DNA from: Lunularia cruciata
Lineage: Eukaryota; Streptophyta; Marchantiopsida; Lunulariales; Lunulariaceae
Direction: 5' to 3'
Assembly (NCBI GenBank): GCA_948567375.1
Contig: CAOYZS010000007.1
Span: 1-64,000, forward strand
Length of the DNA: 64,000 bases
Under the pieces are notes generated by a model, which did not search any database, had not been told where the DNA came from, and saw only the letters and a program-made list of their open reading frames with translations. Both the position numbers and the translations under genes were made by a program. The first letter of the stretch is position 1; every line of letters starts with the position of its first letter. Shown in pieces: positions 9,504 to 21,207 of this stretch.

Positions 9504-10680
9504 TGTCTTGAAGGGTTGGGCCCGAAGCAGAGTGCAGTCTTTCTTAGGAAAATAGGGCCATATCAGCTGAAACACAACATTTTATTCAAGATGGGCGAAG
9601 ACAAAGTACTTGGGCAATGCTTGGAGTCATATGAAGTCGGAGGTGTAATTGAGTTGTCTTTACACTCCGAGCATCGGAAGGACACTATGCCCTAAAGAAT
9701 ACTGTAAAGAAGATTCATTCCTCAAGGTATTGGTGGCCTACAATGTACAAGACATGCATGCCCATATCCAAAGCTGTGATGCCTAATAGAGAATGAGAAA
9801 GCCAGGCTACTTCCCAATCCCAATGGCCTTTGAGACCAATTTTACCATTGGCCCCATTCAAGAAATGGGGAATTGATTTTGTGGGACCAATACAATCGGT
9901 AACTCGAGTCACAAGAAAACGCTACATTTTGGTTTGCACTGACTATGCTACCAAGATGGTCAAAGCTGAAGCCACTTGTAGAGATGACGCAAAAACAATG
10001 GCAGAATTTTTCTTTCAAAACATCATCTCCTGATACGGATGTCCTCTAGAATTGGTCAATGATAGAGGACACATTTCTTGAACTCTGTGATGGAGGCATT
10101 AACAAAATACATTCAGATTAAACATCGGAAGACTACTCCTTATAATCTCAAAGCAAATGGCTTAACAGAAAAGGCAAATGGGTTACTTTGCAAAATTCTG
10201 AATAAGGTGACTGTCAATTATGCCAATGACTGGGACACAAAGTTACCAACCGCATTGTGGGCATATCAAACCACAGAAAAGATCACAACCAAGAAAACTC
10301 CATACTTCTTGGCATATGGCTTGCACCACATACTACCAGTTGAATTTGAAGTCCCGACATATCAGATTCTCTATGAGGAACGATTGTTGGAAGAAGAAAG
10401 TCAAGATCTTCAGATCCATCAATTGATGTGGCTAGAAGAGAAAAGAGACAATGCAATGCAAACCACAAAAGAAGTACAAGAACAGAAGAAAGTCAGGCAT
10501 GATGAGCATATCAAGCCCGTGACTGTTCACAAAGGAGATTTGGTGTTGTTATACCACAATTGCCAAATATTTTTTCCAAGCAAACTGCATTTAAGATGGA
10601 TGGGTCCTTATCAAGTTCTTCATCTTTATGACACCAGGTCCATTCAACTTGCAGACTTGGAAGGGCAACCATTGGCCATA
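9504..10680 (+). pseudogene. pol: Family A integrase (copy A1)
   Basis: The N-terminal zinc-binding region is degraded (9504-9790). The catalytic core runs from KKWGIDFVGPIQ (9870) through CTDYATKMVKAEAT (first D near 9941) and ELVNDRG (second D near 10060) to LTEKANGLLCKILNK (E near 10168), the D,D-35-E triad of retroviral-type integrases. A GPY-like segment, MGPYQVLHL, is near 10600, and the frame ends at LADLEGQPLA. There is no chromodomain. The C-terminal VNG-R-V box seen in copy A3 near 51830 is missing, because the sequence switches to A-LTR interior at about 10681. Confidence 0.9.
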
Positions 10681-11411
10681 GAAGAGTTGTTAGGAAATGG
10701 TATAGTTGTTAGCAATTGTCATTTGCCTCACTATTTAAGAGTGGCATTTGCAGTAAAATGTTGTTTAGTGTTCATTATTCTTGAGAATAGATAAAGCAAA
10801 GTGTTGTGAAGCAGTGCTCATCGTTTGAGCTTAATTCCAAGTATCAACTTTGTGTGTGTGCTTGTGAGTGTTTGGAGAATTTTGAAGTGCAAATCAGAGT
10901 GCTTGTTGGATGCTGGATTCCGTAGCCTTGATCTTCATTCTATGTGTTTGATCTTGAGTGAAGTGCAATCTGAACAATGCCTTGACAGATCTGAGAGGAA
11001 TTGTAGTGTTGGTAGTATTCTGCATTTGTGAGTGCAGTGCAATATTGATGTGAAGCAATTTTGATCAAGGAAGTTGTGCCTTCAGTGGAGGGGTGGAACA
11101 CAATTTTGAGGTGAAGTCATTTTGCGGTGAAGTGCCATTTTTGAGATAGATTGAATCATCACAATCAAGATTGTTTGGAAATATTTGATGGAGTTGTGAT
11201 TATGTGTGATAAAGTGTTGTGACAAGACTGCAAATTAGTGCTTGTTACTCTCTTTTGGATGTAGTTGCTACCTAAGAGATTAAAGACAAAATCAAGAAGA
11301 ACTACATTGTGACATTTGACTTTGTATTTAACCAATTCTGACTCGTATCTCTATGAAAACAAACTTTACTTACCTGATTACCGCAAAAGTGATATTTGCC
11401 AGGTTGTCATA
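10681..11411 (+). repeat. Truncated 3' A-LTR of copy A1
   Basis: From GAAGAGTTGTTAGG onward this matches the last 730 bp of the A-LTR and is closest to 1-965. The first 3 kb of the LTR, including ORF B, are missing, and the integrase reading frame runs straight into it for about 30 codons. I infer a deletion joining the pol end to the LTR interior, with a short shared AGAAGAG at the junction. It ends GGTTGTCATA at 11411. Confidence 0.8.
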
Positions 11412-13249
11412 GTAGCACACTTCTACTTGGGATTGAATTTGCTGAATGTAGTGGAGAGACACAAGATGTTGTTGCACTTCCATCCTAACTTAAGAAAAGA
11501 AGCTGAGGTGAAGGAGCAGCAGTACATTTTGCAGATTAGAAGCTGTGACAAGTATCATGCGTAGACGGGGCAGAGTGTGCGGTTGAAGGTGAATACTTTG
11601 GAGTCAAAGAAGAGGAGTCGATGAGAAGAAGAAGAAGAAGTAGCAGTGACAAGACCTCAGAAGACTAGGAAGGTAAACCCGAGGAAAGACCTGGTGGTAA
11701 TTGCGTCGTCAGGTGAAGAATCAAAAGGGGAATCTGAGTACAAGTCAGAAGACTCAGAGAAGGAGGAAAAACCAGAACTCACATTGCAGAGTGGTGAAGC
11801 AAGCAACGAGAGTGAAGATGGTGTGGAGATGAAGCCGGTACCAAAGGAGGAAGAAGTAAAGCTAGAGATGGCAAAAGAGTGTAACCCAAGACAAGAAGAC
11901 AAAGTTCCAGAGAAGGAGGAGAAGAGAATGACCATTCAAAGAGGAGTGTGTTCTAGGAGGAAGGCGATGTATGAGGTGGGACCGGTAGAAGAAGAGAAGT
12001 GGAGAGTAGAGGTTTGGGGAAAATCCCAATAAGGCAACTGTGGCTAAGGAGAAGAGTGTCGAGTGAAGAAGAAGCAAAGAAGGAGAAAAGCTTGCAAGTC
12101 GAGGTAAAACATAGCAAAGGAGTAGAATATCTGCGGGAAGTTGTATGCCTGTTGTTAGTGAAAATGGAGGAGAAGAGGAAAGAGATGCAATTGAAATGTC
12201 CAAAGGTGAAGATTGTGTTGTAGGTGTTGGCAAGATTAGAGGAAGAGAACCCAAAGTTGAAGGAGAGTATCATCCGAGGTGAGGAGCAGAGGGAAGTACT
12301 ACGAATAGATGCCATAGTATAGAATCAAGTAATTGAAAACTTAAAGAGGGAGGTGGGAAGTAAAGAGCAAGTAATAGATCAAAATGTCATAGCGAGAGAT
12401 ATACAAATAGCTGAGTATAAAATCTTGAAATAGTAGTTTGCTGATTCACGATTGGAAATCATCCATGCTATGGCAAGAGTAGCAGAGAAGGAGCAGGAGC
12501 TTGATAGGGTGATAGAGAGTGTAGAAGAGAAGAAGTAGCTCCAGCAAAGAGAGTTGATAGTGAGACATAGGGAGGAAGAGAAATTGCGGGAGTTACTTTG
12601 TAATCTAGAGGAGAAGATTGTTTAGAAAAAGAAGGAGAAAGAGACGGTGAAAGCCAAATTCAAAGCAAAATTGGCAATGTATAAAGAAGATTGGCTAGCG
12701 GATCAAGAACATGAGAGAATCATGAGACTTAAGCCATTGAAGGAGATTGTAATGAAGATGAATGCAATGTTGAGTATAGAAGCCAGTGTGCGGATCGAAG
12801 AAACAAGATTGCCCAAGTTGAAGTTGTTGGTGCAGGAGACGAGGAGGAGAAATGGAAAGGATAAATATTTGAATGCTTTGCTGATTAGTCTCAGAACTCA
12901 TGTAGATAGGTAGATATTGGAAGTGGAACACAATATCACAATCAGATTAGATTTGGTTAAGTTAGAGATAGATAAACTTTGGAAAGATGTAAGAGCAAAG
13001 CCTGAAGTACATGAAGTAGGAGTATAGATATGTTTGGAGTTACCATTGGAGATATTAGAGAAAGATGGGTCCATAGATAAGGAGATAGATGGGTTACCCA
13101 TGAGCTCAATTGCAGCTCATAGTGAAGAACTAGTAGAAATAGTGCAGGATTTAGTAGAATTAGATAGACTTGAGGACAAAGTAGTATGTGAGGTTGCTTT
13201 GGGATTGGGTTTGGAAGCCGAGGAAGAGGTAGACATCAGATCGGAATAG
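11412..13249 (+). pseudogene. ORF B, middle and C-terminal part (in the host A-LTR)
   Basis: It starts in the PFAAHFYLGLNLL segment of the globular domain, followed by FHPNLRKEAE, an acidic stretch (11690-11940, LTLQSGEASNESED), the coiled coil (12120-12980) and the tail EEVDIRSE with a stop at 13247-13249. Stop codons and frameshifts are scattered (for example 11562, 12222, 12433, 12535, 12911). It is more decayed than the copy at 33962. The acidic LTLQSG box and the tail remain the most conserved parts. Confidence 0.75.
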
Positions 13250-14043
13250 TAATAGATTTGAGATTTGAAGAGGCGGATATGAAGAGGTGCATTGTCATTT
13301 TGAATCTGCAGGTAGGAAAGGTTGTTGTAGAATGGTATTTTTGTTAGTAACTGTCAATTCCTTTACAATTTAAAGGGAGCATTTGCAATCATATGTTATT
13401 CAATATTTATAATTTTTGAGAATAGATAAAGCAAAGTGCTGATTTCAGTGCTCATCGCTTAAGCTTGATTTCGACTATAAATGTTGTGTGTGTGTTTGTG
13501 AGTGTGTGGAGAATTTTGTAGGCAAGTCAGTGTGCATGTTGAATGTTGGATTCTGCAACTATGATCTTCATTCTGTCTGTTTGATCCTGAGTGAAGTGCA
13601 ATTGGAGCAATGCCTTGATAGATCTGAGAGGAATTGTAGTGTTGGTAGTATTTTGTAGTTGTGAGTGCAGCGTAGTGTTGATGCAAAGCAATTTGATCAA
13701 GGAAGTTGTGCCTTCAGTGGAGGGGTGGAACCTAATTCTAAGGCAAAGTCATTTTGTAGTGAAGTGTTGTTTTCAAGACAATCTAAAACATCATAATCAA
13801 GATTTTTTGGAAATATTTGATGGAGTTGTGATTAAGTGTGGCAAATTGTTGTGATGAGACAACAAGTCATTGCTTGTTACTCTCTTTTTGGTGTAGTTGC
13901 TACTTGAGAGATTAAAGATGAAATCAAGAAGGACTACATTGTGACATTTGACTTCATATTTGACCAATTTTGACTAGTATCTTTACATGAACTAACTTTA
14001 CTTACTTAATTACCACAAAAGTGATCTTTTCTTGGTTGTCACA
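11412..14043 (+). repeat. Right part of an A-LTR that hosts copy A1
   Basis: Immediately after the A1 3' LTR, ORF B resumes in mid-domain (HFYLGLNLL) and continues to its tail and the common LTR end GGTTGTCACA at 14043. This is expected if A1 inserted into an older A-LTR whose left part lies left of the window. The inferred A1 target duplication would be GTAGC (11412-11416), and that of this LTR CATGC (14044-14048). Neither partner is in the window. Confidence 0.75.
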
Positions 14044-15507
14044 CATGCAGATTCAACATCTCTCAAAACCTTTTCTCCTCTATTAGTAGAAGAAAATCTA
14101 ACAAACCAGTCGTCAACTCCTTGAGTGTAGCTTCCATGAACTTGTGACCTATTTGATTCGGATCCCTTAAGCTCTTTTGCTTCTAAGCAAGTTGGACATG
14201 CTGATGAGAGTCACTTGGAAGTAGTTCAGCCACAGGCCTGACCTTTTCCTCCACACTCTTGTATGTGGTTTCCACTAGAGGATCTTCCATCTATACCTCC
14301 ATGTACACCCCTGATATAGTGTCATCCTCATTAATCAACCCCACTCTTTTTAGCTCTTTTTCTTGTTCTTGCACAACTTTCCACTCCCATTTGTGCAAAT
14401 TGGCAAGTTATGTATACATACTAAACCCACTCTAAGAAAATCTCATCACTCCTATACAGAAGGTACTTCCCCTTTGAAGTGAGAGCACCTGCTCTGTAGT
14501 ACCACTATATTCTTGCTCTATAGTGATACTTGGAGAAAATCCTTGAACTCCACCGTTACTTTAGGTAGAGAACCACTCCTCTAGTGATCCCGATTGTGCT
14601 TGTGGTTTGCAAGTATAGTGAGGAATTGCACCACTTTGTTGTTTTCTTGGATTCTGATCTAAGCATAGGCAAAACCATCATCAAGGACTTTGGTCTCCAT
14701 CCTGACCGCTGGAATGAATGATTGGCCAAGGATCATCGGGTACGATGTAGTCTCTTGAACAAAGAAATTCTTTTTGGTAACTACATCCCCAACCTTGACC
14801 CTCACATCTAGGCAAGCACCATAGAGCTCTCCCTTGGTCTTTTTTATTGCCTTGATCACCCAACCATGCTCTGTATCAATTGGCCATTTCTCTCGCTTCT
14901 AGAGCTCCTTAGAAACAATGATGATTTCAGACTTGTGATCGATAAGAGCAACCATAAGACCTATCATGCTGCCAATTTTGACCATGGTTTTAGATGGTAG
15001 CCTTGGCCCAATGTTGTCTAGTATATGACTAAAGATCCCACCATCATCACCTCCATCATCTACAAATCTGACTTTACGATTGTTGCAATATCGAGCGAGC
15101 TCTAACTCTTCTTCTTCTTCTATTATTGTAGTATCAGGAGCGTTTGATAGAGCAACTTCTCCTATCAACTACCGCTTGCACTTGATGGTGTCTATGATCA
15201 CATCATGAAACTTTTTCTTCGCAATCCCAAGGATCTCTTGAAGAGTAAACTCCACCTTAGCATTGAGTACTCTTTCTTCTAGTACTCCTTTTAGATCATT
15301 CGCCACTTCAATATCAGAATTAAGCTTATAAGTAGGTGGTTTACCCTTCTCCTTCCCCTTTCCCTTCACTGATTTTTCAGAATCAAAAGGTAAAGTATCC
15401 TCCATGACCTCCTCACGTGAAGGTACCACTCCTTGCCATTGTTGTTGGGAAAATAGCCCACACGTACTATTGATGCCATTTGATGTGAAGGTTTTGTTTT
15501 CTTGCAT
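14044..15507 (-). pseudogene. pol: Gypsy family C: protease region and start of pol
   Basis: Read leftwards, a lysine-rich linker (KGKGKEKGKPPTYKLNSD) leads to LQEILGIAKKKFHDVIIDT, an acidic patch (EEEEELELARYC) and a retropepsin fold: MVALIDHKSEIIIVSKEL (active-site D near 14938), WPIDTEHGW, YGACLDVRVKVGDV, KNFFVQETTSYPMILGQSF and AVRMETKVLDDGFAYA. These are characteristic of a gypsy lineage whose Gag and protease differ clearly from family A. A-LTR insertion at 14043 cuts the gene before RT. In-frame stops occur at 15169, 14899 and 14659. Confidence 0.8.
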
Positions 15508-18182
15508 TGCAATGACTTCGGTTTTTTTTTTAGTTATTGTGTCTTGGGAATATTCTTCATGCCATTGTGAGGTCGAAATTTTTGTTAATTTTTTGTGAGC
15601 TTGAAAGCTTTGAAATGTGGCATAAACTCAGGAGTATCTATTAGTTTGCATGAAAATGGGAGCTCTTTTTGGAGTTACACATTTTGGGGGCCTAGATTTA
15701 TGTTGCATGGGCTTAGGACTACCTTTTTAAGGTTACTAGGGTCTTAGAAGCATTTTTTTGGTTTTTGAGGGAATGCTTCAAGAGAGCTTGCTGAAAGAGT
15801 GACAAAGAAGGAAAAGTTTAAGGAGAAGGGTTTCAAGGGAATAGTTCTTGCTGATGGGTGATGACAGGGGAGTTAACAATGTTGAGAGAATCTTTGAAAG
15901 ATATTGCTGATGACAAGGAAGTTAACAGAGGTTGAGAAATTTTTTTGGGAGATCTTGTGAAGAGAAACAAAGGAGTTTTCTTTTTTCTTTGGAGGAGCAA
16001 GACAGGACAGCAAGGCTGGCAGGGAGAAAAGCAATGGGAAGGGTATTGAGGAAGTAGAGACAAGGAAGAGAGTTGAGGATTCGGAGGAGTGAGCTCTTGA
16101 GGACTGTGATAGGGAATTGAGGGATCAAAGGAAGGAGAAAGCATGATAGAGCAGTATTGAGAGAGGTATTGAAGGGGATTTTGGAAAGGCAAAGCAATAT
16201 CTAAGGAATTTGAATGGCAAAAAGGTATCAAAGAAGGGTGCTGAGGGTGAGAAAAGTCAGAAGGAGTTCAGGAGTCTTGGCAATGACAGAGAGAGAATCG
16301 AAGGGTTCTTTTGGAGTAACATGTATCTAAAGGAAAAATCAGGGATTGACAAGAAGGATTGAAAGGAAGGACAATGAAGGCAAAGGAGGTGAGAATGGAG
16401 AGTTAGGCAGGAATACTCTTTTGGAAGTGACAATGAAGGAATTGGTAGGAATACTCTTTGGGAAGTGGTAGAGAAAGAATTGGCAAGGAGGTATCTTTGG
16501 GAAGTGATAGGAAAGATAGAATGGGAAGTAATATGGAGGGAATAGTTAGGAATGATTGAAAGGTGGGGACAGTGAAGAAAATCAAAGAGATAGGAATAGT
16601 GAAGAATCGGGGATTAAAGGCGAAGATAGGGATAGAAAAAATCAGAATGTGTTGGGAGAGATAGGGATCAGAGGGAGAAATAGTGCCAGCAAGGAAAGTG
16701 GCAGGAAAGAAGAAGGAGAAACATCAAAGGAGTTTATGGTGATGGTGAAGAGAATAAAAGATATGAAATCAGGAGAAATTAAAAGAGAAGGTATTGAGAG
16801 AGACAAATTTTGAGTGAAGAGAGAATCCTTGAAAGGAAGGATTTGAGTGAAGGGAGATTCCTTGACAGGTGAAGATGTCACAAAGAAAGATTGGGAAAAG
16901 AGAGAATCCTTGGCAGGAGGAGATGTCATGAAGGAAGATTGGGTAGTAGAGACAATTCTCGATAGGAAGAGATGTCTTGCATGAAGGGTTTGGCAGTAGA
17001 GAGAATTCTTGAGAGGAAAGGAGATCTGGAAGGAAGGCTTGGCAGTGAAGAGAGAGGTCTAGACAAGAAGGGTCTCAAAGAGTAAGAGAACAGGTTGGGG
17101 GTGGAAGGTCGGGATTTGATAGGGCATGAAAAGGATTTGGGTCCTGAAGGAGGACAGAGGACAGACTTTCAAAGAAGAGTCGTGGAACAAATCCAAGAAT
17201 GAGTGAGAAGTGCGGAAGAAAGGTGAGGGAGACTTTTGGAAGAGAGTCCTGGCTGTGCAAGAGTTTTGAGTCTTGACAAAGGGAAGGCAAAAGTGAAGTC
17301 AAAATATAAGGTATTGGGGAAGTGACTGCAGAGGAGATTTTTGAGAGGAAGGAGATTGAGACTGGACAGAAAGAAGAAGTCACGAATGAGAACCCGCCGA
17401 TCAGAGAAAGGACTTGGAGAAGATCTCAGATGGAGTCACGATAGAACGGGGTTTGAAGAATTGTAAGGGTTAGGATTTAGAACTTGCTCAGTTCCCTTCT
17501 TTCATTTACAGTTGAAAAATTTAGGTGTTGTACTCAACTTCAATCAATAGCTTGGCAGTTGAAAACTTTAGGTGGTCACTATATTATCTGAAGCTGCTTG
17601 AGTTTTCCTTGAAAATGTTATAATTGCAAGGCTTGGAGTTACAATAAATATTTACTTCCTTGATGAATGGGAACATTTAGTCTGTGAGTAGTGTCAAGGA
17701 GAGGACTCCATTCCCAGAGCTCTCAGTCCAGCCGCATTGTCAGGTCCTGTCACTGACCTGGTTACAATTATCCGAACCTGGCCATAGGACTGCGACTCGT
17801 TAGAGAAAATACATCACAGCCAATTGAACACAAATTTAATATTAACAAAACTTTAACATTAGCAATGAAGCTTGAAGATTAAGATTGCGTGAACAAAGCC
17901 TAACTCAAGAAGCCATTAAAGAGAAGCCTACATCAATAGCAAGCTAGTCCAGCAAGAAGGACTGCCATCCGGGCAAGAGTAGAGACATGGTCTGATTACA
18001 AAAGGCTTGAACCATTGACAAGTCAAGCAGTTTGAGTGCAAGCAGCCATGTGCTCGGTGCACTCCCGAGACCAACCAATCCTCATGACACCATTGGACAG
18101 TACCCTCTTGATGGAGTCTATCGCTCCTCAATTGCCACTTTTGAGTTGATCTCTCATCACCAAGCTCTACGTCTTCTCTCCT
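15508..18182. mobile_element. Unclassified 2.7-kb insert splitting family C gag from protease
   Basis: Gag at 18183 and the protease linker at 15507 would normally be close together, so most of this stretch is probably an insertion. 15780-17450 is strongly purine-rich on the plus strand and built of degenerate short tandem units. Examples are repeats of GGAATACTCTTTGGGAAGTG near 16410-16520 (about 38 bp apart) and repeats containing GAGAGAATCCTTG near 16810-17040 (about 50 bp apart). 17480-17900 is AT-rich and unrecognised, with a CAGGTC/GACCTG inverted repeat at 17741-17760. 17928-18131 (minus) may still be family C gag. I found no coding domain or clear termini. Confidence 0.45.
15780..17450. 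repeat. Purine-rich degenerate tandem repeat tract
   Basis: Around 1.7 kb has strong strand asymmetry (A and G on the plus strand) and recurring modules such as GGAAGTG, GAAAGGAAGG and GGCAGTAGAGAGAATTC. Period lengths vary between about 38 and 55 bp. Such leaders occur in some large retrotransposons, but this one is not assignable. Confidence 0.55.
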
Positions 18183-19640
18183 TCATTTCTCTTTGATGAG
18201 AGATTCATGTTGGTTTCTTGCCATGTAGGCAAGAACTGACATGGTATCCATTGGATCAGCCCACAATAGTTCTCCTCTTGCGGTTTTCCCCTTCTCCATT
18301 GTATGTAGAGCATTGCTCCACATGCTTTCCATATCTACATGTGTCATAAATATGTCCTCTTCAGTTTCTACTACCTCTACTCCATAGGAAGCAGCCTCAA
18401 TTGATGTAGTATCTTGTAGCAACAAGAAATCAGCCAACAACTTCTGCATTCCTCCTTCCCAAAGTTGGCTTTTAGGATTTCCCCCGTCTCTTTCAATGAA
18501 ATCTTCCCATCTTTCCAAAAAAACCCCTCCTTGCTGAATAGTATCAGCAAAGTCACCACACTCCTTCCTGGTGTGTTTAGTCCCATCACACCAAATGCAC
18601 CTTTGTACATATCCTTGTTTTGTCACCGCTTTGTCATCACTTCCTTTCTCTTCCAACCTCACCAATTTGATTTGCAAATCTCTCATTCCTTTCACCAAAT
18701 CATTGAAGGTGGTTTTTGGTAATGGAGAGGTGACAATTGGTTTAGGAACGGTTGGTGCTATGGCAATAGGCACCACTGACTGTCTCGGAGCCCTTGCAAC
18801 CACAAGTGGTATTGCTTCTGATCTCACCACCACCTTTCTCCTCGGTATTCTTGCTTGGCAAGAATGCTCACAATTTTTGAGATCTTTTTCCAATCAGATA
18901 TCAATCCATTATCCTCAGACCCATCTTCTAGCAAGACCTCCAACTCCCTTTGTAGCTTTATGTTTATTGATTGAAGGAACAACTTCAGCTTGTCACTCTC
19001 AAGCGTGAGCTTCTCCATCCAAGACAATTGTGAATATTGTCTCTCAAACTGCCAAAATAGCTCAGTTGCACCCAACCCCTTGGCAACCTTGTTCATCCAC
19101 TCCATGAATGACTTCTTGGTTACCCTATCCACATCCTCCAAACAGTATTCCTCCTTCAAATGAAGAGAAAAACTCTCCCAACTACCTCCATGAGCTCAAA
19201 TGATCTCCTTTATGTATACACGGAGCTCCAAGATAACCGTGAGCTCAAATGTAGCTATCATCTCCTATTTAGGAACTTTGTTGAGCTCCATCTCCCATCA
19301 GTAGTACTTTAGGTATTTTGAGATGTTCCTCCCAACAAATTGATCCAACATCCCCACAACCAATTGCAAGGCTTTAGTAGCCAATGCCTCCTCAAGTTCC
19401 ACAATTTTAAGTTGTTGCATATACAACGCAAATGCTTGGAACATCTATGTTGTAGCCGGATCAAGCTATAATGTGGGTGCCTCTCTAGAGCTACAAGCTT
19501 AGATCCCCTATGCTCTTGTCTGATCTCCTATCCATGTTCACCAATCACCTCCTTTCTTTTTCTCCATCCTAGAAGTTTCACGTTGAGTTCACCAACTGTC
19601 ATACTTTTCCTTTCTCTCTATGGAACACACATGGTGCCTA
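18183..19640 (-). pseudogene. gag: Gypsy family C gag with zinc knuckle
   Basis: Read leftwards, a decayed N-terminal capsid portion (19640-19200) is followed by EEYCLEDVDRVTKKSFMEW, LGATELFWQFERQYSQLSWM and SDKLKLFLQSINIKLQREL (19159-18824). Then, in another frame, comes a linker, and one CCHC knuckle CIWCDGTKHTRKEC near 18558-18599, followed by QGGVFLERW, GGMQKLLADF and an acidic tail. The order capsid, knuckle, acidic tail fits a gypsy Gag. The family is distinct from A, D and E. Confidence 0.8.
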
Positions 19641-21207
19641 GCTGTGGAGACTATAGATCAAAGGCTAGAGGTAAACCCATCACTACTTGACTGAAAATGC
19701 ATACTCCAAGTGGAGAATTTCAACAAATTTCTACTCCAAGTGGAGAATTCTTGTCTTCTTGATGGGGAAAACTCTATGTAGCTCATATGAATATAAATTT
19801 TTTTGTAGCTTGGATTCAAGTCTTCTAGAATTCAATGGAAAGCCTGTAAGATAAGCTTTCCATTGATATAAATAAACATCAATTAGATCACTACAACTTC
19901 TCTGACAAGCTCTCAAATTTGGCTAGGCTTCTTGCAACTTTTACCCTAATTTTGAAACCACTATTTTAGGGTTTGCTCCTAGTTCTTGGCACTTCTCCAC
20001 AGATTTCTAATTTTGAAGAACACTAGCCTAATCCAACCTCAGTCCTTAGGTGTGGATCAATTCCTGAGCTGGGCTAACTTGTGAGCTCTATAGATCCAAG
20101 TATACTTGATCCAAGACCCTAAATTTTTTATTTCAAGAATTCACATGAAACCACATAGAGTGCAAACCCTAACCAAAAAAAGACTGGAATTTTTTATAAG
20201 GAGAATTGAACCACAACTTGGAGAGTGACCAAAACTCGAAACCTGATCAAGAGCTCTTCTCCAACACCTTACATCCCAAAAGCTTCAACTTCAATCAATC
20301 AGATTTGATTTGAGATTGATCCAAAATCTCCAACTCCATTGATAGATCATGTAGAACACTCATGAAGATCTCCCAATAGCCTATTTTATGATCTTGGGTA
20401 TGAATTATACCCCTTGATTCAATTGATCATATCCCTCACAAAAAACTGCTCAAATAGTCTATTTTTTGTCTCTAAACTATAGCTTGTTAGCTCCTCTCTC
20501 CAAAATCATCTCCACTCCTCAAATTCCCGCCACCCCTTCCCAAACTCCCCTAATGATAAAAAGTCTCTAGACTCCTTCTCTTGGGACACAATCGCTTGGA
20601 AATTAGTTATTTAGTCTCTTCACTTTTGACATATGGAACCCACAACTCCGCCTTGAAGCTTATGAGCAAAAATTCAGGCATTCCCCAACTATAGAAGCAC
20701 ATAGATTGTCAAGTCCTAAACATGTTCATAAGTAAGCACCGGAAGGACGATAAGATTTAGGTTTCCCATCCCAACTCCATGAATACCACCTCAAAATGTA
20801 CCACCATCCAGTCTCGTAAGTTGTCATGATGTAAAATTTGAAGCCTGATGAGAAAACAATTCAGGAGTGGTAGGTTAGGAGCACGGGACATCTCATGCTC
20901 AAATGTCTCCTCCAATGCTCTAACACTCGCGCTCTACTACAACTCTCACTCCCAATGTCCTCATCCTCCTCAAGACTACTAGACTAAACATCCCCTCCAT
21001 CTCTTTAGTCTCTATCCTCTATATACATCAGAGCCCTCAAACATGATAAGATTGTAACCCACATGGCCAATCGCATACATGTACATAGATTGCTTGCATG
21101 GTAATGTCTCATCCTTTGGATCTATCATACTACGTACTCTACTAATGTGGAGATAACTATGATAGTTTATTTTATTTTTTACCGGTTGCATAAACCACAA
21201 CACGACA
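19641..21207 (-). repeat. Probable 5' LTR and leader of family C
   Basis: The minus-strand family A gag breaks off at about 21208 and new sequence begins TGTCGTGTTGTGG, a TG start suitable for an LTR. A TATA-like TGTATATAGAGG lies about 185 bp inside (near 21020). No open frame longer than about 100 codons is present, and gag of family C begins near 19640. The LTR/leader boundary and primer site could not be located. A 20-bp direct duplication (TACTCCAAGTGGAGAATT) is at 19708-19750. Confidence 0.5.

Noticed and set aside
10681-10794. A natural integrase C-terminus extending as GNGIVVSNCHLPHYLR
   Set aside because: The same bases occur in LTR copies with no pol upstream, and copy A3 shows a different, canonical gypsy integrase end. 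The open frame is fortuitous read-through.
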